Shown here one piece after another: positions 6,245-12,852 of a stretch of DNA of 12,852 nt. A program made the translations under genes and the position numbers. The notes under the pieces were generated by a model, which was given only the letters and a program-made list of their open reading frames with translations, was not told where the DNA came from and made no database searches. Numbering within the stretch: position 1 is the first letter of the stretch; the number at the start of each line of letters is the position of its first letter. Origin of the DNA: Bacteroidales bacterium (GTDB lineage: Bacteria; Bacteroidota; Bacteroidia; Bacteroidales; WCHB1-69); the NCBI GenBank assembly GCA_031266895.1, contig JAISAD010000120.1, forward strand, positions 1 through 12,852, given 5' to 3'.

Positions 6245-6273
6245 GGCAGCGATGCAAATCGCTGTCTGTTTTT
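6245..6273 (+). terminator. Intrinsic terminator of tRNA-Ser
   Basis: CAGCGAT (6247-6253) pairs perfectly with ATCGCTG (6258-6264) around a GCAA tetraloop, extended by G-U and G-C pairs below, and is followed by TCTGTTTTTG. It begins eight bases after the tRNA and separates it from ribE. Confidence 0.8.
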
Positions 6274-6402
6274 GTTTGGGAAGCAGGTCCCCGAATGCCT
6301 GTTTTTCACATCTTTCATCTAAAAAAAATCAACTTATTAATTTCTATAACCTCCTAATTTTCAATTTTTTATCTTATTTTCATGCATTTGAAATTTTTTA
6401 TG

Positions 6403-6410
6403 TACATTTG
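6403..6410 (+). promoter_or_regulatory. Probable -7 box of ribE (TACATTTG)
   Basis: TACATTTG matches TAnnTTTG and lies 23 bases before the ribE ATG in an A+T-rich spacer. The nearest TTTG upstream (6387-6390) is only 12 bases away, so the -33 element is uncertain. I saw no FMN-riboswitch-like conserved sequence in the roughly 160 bases between the tRNA terminator and the gene. Confidence 0.5.
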
Positions 6411-6433
6411 CAATCACTAAAAAATAAAACGAT

Positions 6434-7045
6434 ATGTTTACAGGAATTGTTGAAAAAACAGGAAAAATTGTTAAGATTGAACAGGAGAACAGCAATTATC
6501 ATTTTACCATTGAAGTGGATTTTGCCGGCGAGTTGAAAATTGACCAAAGCATGTCGCACGACGGCTGCTGTCTCACTATTGTGCGTTTAGATCCTGCCAA
6601 AAGGCAGTATGTGGTTACTGCTATGGACGAAACCATGCTGAAAACCAATCTGAAGGAATGGCAGGTGGGCTACGAGGTAAATCTGGAACGCAGCATGAAG
6701 ATGGACGGCCGCTTCGATGGACATATTGTACAGGGGCATGTGGATCAAACCGCCATGTGCGAAAAGGTTACGGACGAAAACGGCAGCTGGCGCTACTATT
6801 TTACTTACGATCCTGAAAAAAACAATTTTACCGTGCCCAAGGGTTCTATTGCAATAAATGGGGTGAGCCTTACGGTGGTAGATTCGGAAGAAGGACGTTT
6901 TTCGGTAGCTATAATACCTTATACGCAAGAAGTTACTAATTTCCATAATTTTAAAAAAGGAACTTTGGTAAATATTGAATTTGACGTATTCGGCAAGTAT
7001 GTGCAACGGCTTTTAGAGCAATATTTATCTGACCGGAAAATATAA
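6434..7045 (+). CDS. ribE: Riboflavin synthase (alpha subunit)
   Basis: The enzyme makes riboflavin and a pyrimidinedione from two molecules of 6,7-dimethyl-8-ribityllumazine, the last step of vitamin B2 synthesis, in the cytoplasm. The 203-residue length fits two tandem lumazine-binding barrels and a C-terminal trimerisation helix. The canonical start MFTGIVEKTGKI is present. The first barrel (about 1-97) has DGCCLTIV at 43-50 with conserved Cys48; I recall Asn where this protein has Asp43 in the E. coli enzyme, a mild difference. The barrel junction is GRFDGHIVQGHVD (92-104), and the second barrel (about 98-194) has GSIAINGVSLTVV (137-149) and IPYTQEVTNF. It is preceded by its own -7 box, and no other riboflavin gene is nearby. 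Start choice is secure from the family N-terminus. The next gene, porW, begins 77 bases on and may be independently transcribed. Confidence 0.97.
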   Translation: MFTGIVEKTGKIVKIEQENSNYHFTIEVDFAGELKIDQSMSHDGCCLTIVRLDPAKRQYVVTAMDETMLKTNLKEWQVGYEVNLERSMKMDGRFDGHIVQGHVDQTAMCEKVTDENGSWRYYFTYDPEKNNFTVPKGSIAINGVSLTVVDSEEGRFSVAIIPYTQEVTNFHNFKKGTLVNIEFDVFGKYVQRLLEQYLSDRKI

Positions 7046-7121
7046 TGCCGGCAATCGGAAAACACAGAAAATAAATTGACAATAGATGCGTTATTAGTAA
7101 GTATTTTAAACCGACAAACTT

Positions 7122-9809
7122 TTGAAAAGCACAGTACGCAATCATTTTCCGGCTTTTATATATCTGTCGTGCATAGCGGCAGCACTTTTTTTTACCTCCT
7201 GCTCTACGAGAAAAAATACGTGGATTAATCGTACTTACCACACTGTTACTTCAAAATATAACATTAATTTCAACGGCAAGGAGGCGCTGAAAGCAGGTGA
7301 AAAAGATCTGGCCACTAAAGTTAAAGACAATTACACCGGCATTTTGCCTGTCTATAACTATCCCTCTAAAAATGATTTGAATGCCATTCTTCCCGCTATG
7401 AACCGTGCTATTGAAAAGGCCTCGAAAGCCATTTACAAGCACTCCATGCTGATTAAGGGCAAAGAGTACGTAAAAACAATGGACGATGCCTATCTGCTAA
7501 TGGGGAAGGCCTATTTTTACAAGCAGGAGTATCGCGAAGCGCAGCGTATTTTCAACTATATGGCCAATAATTACGCCGATATAAAAAAGTGGGAGTGCAC
7601 CAAAGAGGCTAAAATCTGGAATGCGCGTACAGCCCTGCAACTGCAATATTATATGGAGGCGCAGTCGCTGCTGGAAGAGTCTAAAATTACAGCCTACTCG
7701 CTCAAAAAACGGAAATTTAACGTGCTTTATAACGCCGCTGCCGCCGAATACCAGCTGACCGCCCCCGATGGCGAAATTACCACAGCTATTGACTGTATTA
7801 ACGAAGCCCTGCATAATCGTCCGCAACGCGACTTTAAAACTCGGCTGCTCTTTATTCTGGGTCAATTATATGAGCTAACAGAACAGATGCCCGATGCACA
7901 ACGCTGCTTTACTGCAGTAATCAAACGCTCGCCGGCTTATGATATGGAATTTAGTGCACAAATGCACCTCGCCACCAATTATGACGGATCGGCATCGCAA
8001 CGCGAACTCATAATGAAATATTTGCATAAAATGCTTAGCGAGAAGAAAAACGAGCCCTACAGGGATCAAATTTACTACGCCATGTCGGAAATTGAACGCA
8101 TTGACGGTGATACCGTCATGCGAATGGAAGACCTGGCGCTTTCGGTGACCGCGTACGATAACAATAATTATCAGCGAACTTTCTCGTCTATTACCCTCGC
8201 CGACCTCTTTTTCGACCGCAATGAGTATGTGCAGGCGCAAAATTACTACGACACCGCAATGCTCTCCATTCCCAAAAATTATCCCAATTATGAAGCGATT
8301 GTAAAAAAATCGTCTATTCTGAAAGATTTGGTAGATAATTTGAAAGCGATTGAGCTGGAGGACAGTTTGCAGCGCATTGCCAAGATGCCGCCAGCCCAAC
8401 GGGATGCCTGGGTGCAGAGTATGATTAATCAGTACACGGAAAATGAACGTAAAATGCAGGAAGAAGAGGCTGCCCGCATGATAGCGCTGCAAAACACAAT
8501 AGGGATGGCCAACGTTACGGTAAGCGACAACAGTGGAAAATGGTATTTCTACAACACTTCGCTACTGGCCAGCGGTCGCACCGAGTTTTACGCCCGCTGG
8601 GGCAACAGAAAGCTGGAAGATAACTGGCGCATCAGTCGCAAGCAGGAACTGACCATGGAAGCTATGGAAGCCATTAACAGCAACACTACCCTGTCCACTT
8701 CCGACACCTTGTTTGACGAAGATGGCAACGTGCTTTCCGTACGCGAAAACGACCCCAAAAAGCCGGCCTACTACACTCAGGACTTACCTCTTACACCGGC
8801 CGCTATTGATTCATCTAATGCAATAGTAATCAATGCACTGTATAATGCTGCGCTCATTTATTCAGACCTGTTGAACGATTTTGCCAGATCTAACGAAACT
8901 CTTGAAAAACTGATACAGCGTTTCCCTGAGCACGAACTCGCCGCCTCAGCGCACTATCTGCTTTTCCTCAGCTATTCCAACCTGCATGATAATAATAAAG
9001 CATTGGAACACAAGAATATTATCCTCACAAAATATGCCGATACGGACTTTGCCCGCCTGCTTAACGACCCGGACTATTACAAACGCCTGGCAGAACAGGA
9101 AAAGGCGCTGGAAGCAAAATACGAAATCACTTATCTGGCTTACAGCAATCTTGATTGGGCACAAACGGTTCTATTAGCAGACGAAACGCTGCCGGTTTGC
9201 AAAGAGCGTGAACTGGCCGCCAAATACGCCTATTTGCGGGGTGTGGCTATCGGCGAACTGTACAGTAAAGACAGTATGCGTACCGAAATGATGAAAATAT
9301 TGGCTGATTATGACAATACAGCAGTTATTCCGCTGGTAGAGATACAGCTTTCATTGCTGCAGCCGGCTTCCACAACGGCAAATGCTGCTTCAGGCGGACA
9401 AGAGGGTGCAGTCAATGGGGAGGAAGTAGTATTCAAGCATTATCCAGGAGAGTTGCATTATGTAGTAGTATTGGTAGATGTAATGAAAGCAGCTACCTCT
9501 AAAGTGAAAGAGGACATTGCTGCATTTAACAGCAAATATCACAGCATTCAAAATTTTAACATCAACAGCTTTTATGTTGATAAAGACAGGCAAATGATTA
9601 CTATTGCCCAGTTTGTCAATCAGGAAACGGCGATGAATTACTATCGTTCCATGGTAACAGACAGCGATTTTAACAAACTCATCCAAAACAGTACACTTGT
9701 TATTTATGCCATGTCTGCCACCAACTACACTACTTACTACACCAAACGAGACAATAGAAATCAGTATGATGATTTTTTTAAAGAATATTATTTAGACAGC
9801 TTTAATTAA
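7122..9809 (+). CDS. porW: T9SS-associated TPR lipoprotein PorW/SprE
   Basis: PorW/SprE is a lipoprotein required for the type IX secretion system (and gliding in motile species), acting at the periplasmic side of the envelope with other Por/Gld/Spr parts. This protein has 895 residues, close to the family's usual length. It has a lipoprotein signal peptide with hydrophobic core AFIYLSCIAAALFF and lipobox ending at Cys27 (TSC-STRKN), followed by WINRTYHTVTSKYNINFNGK, the family's typical mature N-terminus. TPR helices are visible at about 120-155 (AYLLMGKAYFYKQEYREAQR) and 577-640 (Ala/Tyr-rich repeats with FPEHELAASAHYLLFLSYSN). The C-terminal part, about 770-895, is a separate domain beginning near HYPGELHYVVVLVD. 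The start is TTG at 7122: an in-frame TAA lies 13 bases upstream and no ATG precedes the signal peptide, so TTG is the only start giving an exported protein. The bactofilin gene follows after 11 bases. Recognition is by sequence pattern. Confidence 0.9.
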   Translation: MKSTVRNHFPAFIYLSCIAAALFFTSCSTRKNTWINRTYHTVTSKYNINFNGKEALKAGEKDLATKVKDNYTGILPVYNYPSKNDLNAILPAMNRAIEKASKAIYKHSMLIKGKEYVKTMDDAYLLMGKAYFYKQEYREAQRIFNYMANNYADIKKWECTKEAKIWNARTALQLQYYMEAQSLLEESKITAYSLKKRKFNVLYNAAAAEYQLTAPDGEITTAIDCINEALHNRPQRDFKTRLLFILGQLYELTEQMPDAQRCFTAVIKRSPAYDMEFSAQMHLATNYDGSASQRELIMKYLHKMLSEKKNEPYRDQIYYAMSEIERIDGDTVMRMEDLALSVTAYDNNNYQRTFSSITLADLFFDRNEYVQAQNYYDTAMLSIPKNYPNYEAIVKKSSILKDLVDNLKAIELEDSLQRIAKMPPAQRDAWVQSMINQYTENERKMQEEEAARMIALQNTIGMANVTVSDNSGKWYFYNTSLLASGRTEFYARWGNRKLEDNWRISRKQELTMEAMEAINSNTTLSTSDTLFDEDGNVLSVRENDPKKPAYYTQDLPLTPAAIDSSNAIVINALYNAALIYSDLLNDFARSNETLEKLIQRFPEHELAASAHYLLFLSYSNLHDNNKALEHKNIILTKYADTDFARLLNDPDYYKRLAEQEKALEAKYEITYLAYSNLDWAQTVLLADETLPVCKERELAAKYAYLRGVAIGELYSKDSMRTEMMKILADYDNTAVIPLVEIQLSLLQPASTTANAASGGQEGAVNGEEVVFKHYPGELHYVVVLVDVMKAATSKVKEDIAAFNSKYHSIQNFNINSFYVDKDRQMITIAQFVNQETAMNYYRSMVTDSDFNKLIQNSTLVIYAMSATNYTTYYTKRDNRNQYDDFFKEYYLDSFN

Positions 9810-9820
9810 CAGGTAATCTT

Positions 9821-10237
9821 ATGGCAAAATTTTATGAACAGGATGGAGTAGCTAATGTCAATATTATAGCTACCGGAACTACAATTACAGGAGATATTAT
9901 CACGAGTGGTGATTGCCGAATTGACGGCATGATTAAGGGAAATATTGTCTCAAAGGCAAAATTGATTGTAGGTGTGCAAGGAACCGTTGATGGAGATATT
10001 CGCTGCCAATCGTTTGATTTAGAGGGGAAAGCCACCGGCACAATATTGGTGGAAGAGTTGATGACGCTACGGGCACAGTCGAAATTGACAGGGAATATAA
10101 CAGTGGGTAAAATCGCTATTGAAGCGGGCGCCGAATTTGCAGGAAGTTGCAAGATGCACAATTCTGCAGAAACTGTTTCCACACCGGGGCCTACAACACA
10201 GCCTGCCAATCTGATCCACAGTAAACCAACTGCATGA
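9821..10237 (+). CDS. Bactofilin (polymer-forming cytoskeletal protein)
   Basis: Bactofilins form nucleotide-independent filaments that scaffold cell-shape and envelope machinery at the inner face of the membrane. The 138-residue protein has the single bactofilin right-handed beta-helix domain at about 14-115. Its repeated short rungs rich in Gly, Ile and Val are visible: NIIATGTTITGDIITSGDCR, IDGMIKGNIVSKAKLIVG, GTVDGDIRCQSFDLEGKATG, then LRAQSKLTGNITVGKIAIEA and GAEFAGSCKM. A short polar Pro/Thr-rich tail follows, and the N-terminus has no signal peptide or helix. The gene lies 11 bases after porW and its TGA overlaps the start of the next gene by ATGA. That arrangement implies one transcript and perhaps a shared envelope role, though no functional link between bactofilin and T9SS follows from the sequence. 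Confidence 0.93.
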   Translation: MAKFYEQDGVANVNIIATGTTITGDIITSGDCRIDGMIKGNIVSKAKLIVGVQGTVDGDIRCQSFDLEGKATGTILVEELMTLRAQSKLTGNITVGKIAIEAGAEFAGSCKMHNSAETVSTPGPTTQPANLIHSKPTA

Positions 10238-10464
10238 CGGAAAAGCCGCCCAAAAAACATCAATCCATGAAAGGATATGTCCGCTATTCGGGCATGGCTA
10301 CCCAAATGCTGGTGGTAATAGGCGGATTTACCTGGGGCGGTCGGGCACTTGATAAATGGATGGCTACAAAACCTCTTTTTATTGTAATAGGGTCCCTGTT
10401 GGGAGTAGCTATTGCCATGTATTTGGTAATCAAAGATTTTATACCTAAAAATAAGAAAAAATGA
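10234..10464 (+). CDS. AtpZ/AtpI-family small membrane protein
   Basis: This is a 76-residue protein with two membrane helices, about residues 20-38 (GMATQMLVVIGGFTWGGRAL) and 48-67 (LFIVIGSLLGVAIAMYLVI), and basic ends (EKPPKKH and PKNKKK). The Gly-rich first helix followed by ALDKW and the second Gly-rich helix are typical of AtpZ/AtpI proteins, which are encoded just before F0F1 ATP synthase genes and are thought to help c-ring assembly or Mg/Ca transport. The ATG overlaps the bactofilin stop (ATGA) and the TGA overlaps the next start (ATGA), so the three genes are likely translationally coupled. No ATP synthase subunit follows in this window, so its usual partner genes must lie elsewhere. 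Confidence 0.85.
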   Translation: MTEKPPKKHQSMKGYVRYSGMATQMLVVIGGFTWGGRALDKWMATKPLFIVIGSLLGVAIAMYLVIKDFIPKNKKK

Positions 10465-10868
10465 GTACTACTGTTCCAATGCGAAAATATGCATTTCGCC
10501 TGATTATTTTCTCTATTATTATAGAAATACCTGCATTGCTTATGCAATTGATATTTCCCGAATATGCATCGGCGGCGCTTCCTTACATTATCCTTTTCTT
10601 CTTTTTCATCACTCTTTTTACGCTCTTTATTGTGTTGAGAGACGAGCAGCAACGCGATGGCAAAAAATTCATTTCGGGCTATCTATTATCAAGAGTAAGC
10701 AAATTTATGTCATGCCTGCTCTTTTTGCTGCTCTACATGATTTTTAATCCTGCCGACCGCTGGAATTTCGCAATAGCATTCCTCATTATCTATTTTCTCT
10801 TTGCCGGTTTTGAAATTTTTGCCCTGAAAAAAGAGAGTAGTGATGCGAATAAAAAAAACAGCAAATAA
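10461..10868 (+). CDS. Four-helix membrane protein, possibly AtpI-like
   Basis: The 135-residue protein has four hydrophobic segments at about 10-32, 38-59, 82-96 and 101-122, with Lys/Arg on the inward loops and a basic tail (KKESSDANKKNSK). There is no signal peptide and no catalytic motif. Its size, topology and place right after AtpZ suggest the second small membrane protein that often stands between atpZ and atpB in Bacteroidota, perhaps an AtpI equivalent; this is inference from context only. The start overlaps the AtpZ stop as ATGA, which fixes the ATG at 10461. It ends 21 bases before the DUF6056 gene. Confidence 0.7.
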   Translation: MSTTVPMRKYAFRLIIFSIIIEIPALLMQLIFPEYASAALPYIILFFFFITLFTLFIVLRDEQQRDGKKFISGYLLSRVSKFMSCLLFLLLYMIFNPADRWNFAIAFLIIYFLFAGFEIFALKKESSDANKKNSK

Positions 10869-10889
10869 AAATATGTAATATATTTCAAA

Positions 10890-12260
10890 ATGGTAAAATA
10901 CAGTACATTACAAAAAACAGAATGGATAATATACTGTCTCTTGCCCATAATGGCTTGTATAGCTTTTTTCTATTTAAACCACTATACCACATTAGCATAC
11001 GACGATTTTCGTTATAAGCACATTGTGGGCATCGGTGTTTATGATTTGGAAAGTGAATTTCCTACTGTTGGAGAGGTGAAAAATCCAAAAGATATCGCGC
11101 TATCTGTGCATAATGCTTACTTTGAAAGTGGAGGGCGGATACTGGCACCAGCATTGGCACATCTTTTTATGATGACTGACAAAACAGTTTTTGATATTTT
11201 TAATACGTTGATTTACATCGTTTTCGTTCTGCTAATATCATTCCATATCACCGGCTCTTTTCGAAAAGATACACTTGTTCTTTTTCTCATTCTTTCGCTT
11301 CTGTTGTGGTTTTTCGTGCCGGTATGGGGACAAGACTTTTTATGGTTAAGTGGAAGTTGCAACTATTTGTGGCCGACTACTTTATTGCTTTTTTTCCTGG
11401 TTCCATTTCGTAAAAAAACAGACAACAGTGCTTATCGAATGCCCATTGTGCTTTCTGTTTTATTTTTTCTGTTATCCTTATTATCAGGCTCCTGCAATGA
11501 AAACTCAGGTATGGCCATTCTCTTTTTGCTTTTTTGTTATGCCATTCGCAAATTTAAAAAACGGGAACCGTTTACGCTATTTGAAATCTTAGGATCTGCA
11601 GGCTTTTTAGCCGGTTATGTCTTTCTGCTCACTGCGCCAGGCAACGCGGTGCGCATATCGGGAGTAATATTGCCGCCCGAACCGTTTTGGATTCGAACTT
11701 ACCACCAATTGGGCAATATCAATAATTTGCTGCATGAGGAAAAATTGCTTTACTTGCCTGTTGCCAGCCTGATTGTAGCTATCTTTCTCAAATTTGCACA
11801 GCAAAAAAAGTTGCCCGCTTCTGTTTGGAGCTATATGGTCGCAGGTTTCGTAGCCGCATACGTAATGGCAGCAAGTCCAAGCTTGGCCAAAAGAACTTTT
11901 TTGATTGTAGCGGTGTTATTTTCCATATCGTTGATGCAGAGCATTATGTATATAGAATTTAGCCAACTTGTCCGTCAATTTAAACCATTATTTCTGATTT
12001 TATTATGCTTGCCGGCCATTTTTTCTTATCATAAGGCAATCCAAGATGTGTGGCGCGTACATCAAATTTGGCAACAGCGTACCCAATCCATTTTAGAACA
12101 AAAAGCAGCCGGCATTACCGATATAACACTAAAATGGCCAATGCCTGAAATGGATAAACATGCCGTACGCGCCGAAATCTCATGGAATCCTAAGGATTGG
12201 TGTAATATCTATGTGGCTCATTATTACAAAATTGCATCGATTAGAGGCGTGGAAGAATAG
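10890..12260 (+). CDS. DUF6056 family polytopic membrane protein
   Basis: The 456-residue integral membrane protein has about ten hydrophobic helices spread along its length. After the first helix comes YDDFRY (37-42), then GGRIL (81-85), WLSGSCNYLW (152-161) and GSCNENSG (200-207). This pattern of an acidic pair just outside helix 1, an Arg motif, and a G-S-x-N-Y-LW motif is what I associate with DUF6056. The layout resembles GT-C glycosyltransferases, in which an acidic motif in the first extracytoplasmic loop is catalytic, so a role in moving sugars onto envelope glycans or lipids is plausible but unproven. The soluble C-terminal tail (about 400-456) is short. It lies 21 bases after the four-helix protein gene and may share its transcript. 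No strong terminator is seen in the 115 bases after it. Confidence 0.8.
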   Translation: MVKYSTLQKTEWIIYCLLPIMACIAFFYLNHYTTLAYDDFRYKHIVGIGVYDLESEFPTVGEVKNPKDIALSVHNAYFESGGRILAPALAHLFMMTDKTVFDIFNTLIYIVFVLLISFHITGSFRKDTLVLFLILSLLLWFFVPVWGQDFLWLSGSCNYLWPTTLLLFFLVPFRKKTDNSAYRMPIVLSVLFFLLSLLSGSCNENSGMAILFLLFCYAIRKFKKREPFTLFEILGSAGFLAGYVFLLTAPGNAVRISGVILPPEPFWIRTYHQLGNINNLLHEEKLLYLPVASLIVAIFLKFAQQKKLPASVWSYMVAGFVAAYVMAASPSLAKRTFLIVAVLFSISLMQSIMYIEFSQLVRQFKPLFLILLCLPAIFSYHKAIQDVWRVHQIWQQRTQSILEQKAAGITDITLKWPMPEMDKHAVRAEISWNPKDWCNIYVAHYYKIASIRGVEE

Positions 12261-12375
12261 CGCTATGTTACTTTGTTTTATTTCAATTACAAAGATAATC
12301 TCTGAACGGAGAAAATGAAAATGTTCTGCTCTCTATTTTTTATCGGACAGCAGTGAATAAAAACAATAAACTAAT

Positions 12376-12852
12376 TTACTGCACCACCATTTTTTGAATA
12401 AACTGATTGGTGGCCGTAGTTATCTTTATCACAAACAACCCTTTACTCAAACCGGGAACTGTTATGACAGCCTGCGGCAATCCGGCTTGACTGTATGAAA
12501 GCTGACCTAAGGAGTTATAAATTTGAACAGTGGTAACTTCCCGGGGATCAAAATTCGTTTCAATGGTAAATGTACCTGAATTGGGGTTGGGAGAAAGCCT
12601 GACGCTTGCCGTTTCCCTTTCTGAGAAGCGATCTGTAGCAGCAGAATAGCTCCGTTTTAACGGCGGAAGCATATCGTATATTCCAGAGAAACCGTCCTCA
12701 TTTATTGGATTATTCACTATAAAACTGCTTTGCACTTCGCTGCAACCCATGCAAGGCTCAATATGCGCTCTGAAGTACGACCCCGCTTCGGCATGAAACC
12801 CGGGCAACAGTCTTATCTCCTTGTGAGCCACATACTCAGAAACTCCTCCGGC
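12376..12852 (-). CDS. T9SS-secreted protein, C-terminal fragment
   Basis: The frame is open to the window's right edge, so only the last 158 residues are seen; a GTG at 12831 is inside the gene, not its start. The fragment begins with a 3-coathanger-stack-like segment (VAHKEIRLLPGFHAEAGSYF, about residues 8-27) and a CMGC motif at 34-37. A Ser/Glu-rich linker follows, then a type A T9SS sorting domain at about 84-158. That domain shows SPNPNSGTFTI, VQIYNSLGQLSY, VPGLSKGLFVIKI and the closing FIQKMVVQ. The protein is therefore probably exported and anchored or released at the cell surface by the T9SS; the functional part lies outside the window. It converges on the DUF6056 gene across a 115-base gap. 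Confidence 0.9.
   Translation of the reverse strand, partial: AGGVSEYVAHKEIRLLPGFHAEAGSYFRAHIEPCMGCSEVQSSFIVNNPINEDGFSGIYDMLPPLKRSYSAATDRFSERETASVRLSPNPNSGTFTIETNFDPREVTTVQIYNSLGQLSYSQAGLPQAVITVPGLSKGLFVIKITTATNQFIQKMVVQ

Noticed and set aside
6136..6357. Plus-strand frame of 73 codons across the tRNA
   Set aside because: Its protein is a readthrough of tRNA-Ser and its terminator; such frames are a familiar annotation artefact.
7875..8492. 205-codon minus-strand frame inside porW
   Set aside because: It is antisense to a well-supported TPR gene, and its composition is a shadow of that gene's codons.
12261..12375. Convergent terminator between DUF6056 and the T9SS cargo gene
   Set aside because: Only short stems (such as CTTTGT/ACAAAG and CTGCT/AGCAG with long loops) are present, without a proper T-run.

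Overview
This window looks like a chromosomal segment of a member of the phylum Bacteroidota. Evidence includes a type IX secretion system (T9SS) lipoprotein (PorW/SprE), a C-terminal T9SS sorting domain on another gene, families that I know mainly from this phylum (DUF6261, DUF6056, the 'DIIVTKD...' secreted protein family), and repeated -7 boxes of the form TAnnTTTG. Class or order cannot be fixed from the sequence; no ribosomal RNA or other taxonomic marker is present.

Layout. Positions 1-5962 are read leftward (minus strand): a partial secreted TPR protein (running off the left edge), a DUF6261 protein, an unusual gene-poor segment (about 1990-2650), a two-gene unit of a 4HBT thioesterase and a signal-peptide protein that overlap as TAATG, and ligA (NAD-dependent DNA ligase). 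Positions 6151-12260 are read rightward: tRNA-Ser(CGA) with its own promoter and terminator, ribE (riboflavin synthase), porW/sprE, a bactofilin, an AtpZ-family protein, a four-helix membrane protein, and a DUF6056 polytopic membrane protein. The last four have very short gaps or ATGA overlaps, and the porW-to-10868 block looks like one operon. At the right edge a minus-strand gene enters as a C-terminal fragment carrying a 3-coathanger-like segment and a T9SS sorting domain, i.e. a probable substrate of the system PorW belongs to.

Most of the window is core housekeeping. The unexplained part is the DUF6261 neighbourhood. The DUF6261 gene is visibly richer in G+C than the TPR gene after it. 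It is preceded by four 42-bp tandem repeats, each made of two diverged 21-bp halves that would encode heptads. Beyond these lie an 8-bp inverted repeat, a run of 20 G, another hairpin and a Bacteroidota-type promoter pointing at the gene. One minus-strand frame stays open for 136 codons through the G/C run and all the repeats and ends in an ATGA overlap with the DUF6261 start, yet has no ATG. Whether this is a regulatory leader, a phase-variable gene or a decaying one cannot be decided from one sequence. It is the best candidate here for something undescribed.

A second point of note is that the bactofilin-AtpZ-membrane protein cluster, which as I recall commonly leads into the F0F1 ATP synthase genes in this phylum, is followed here by DUF6056 instead of atpB.
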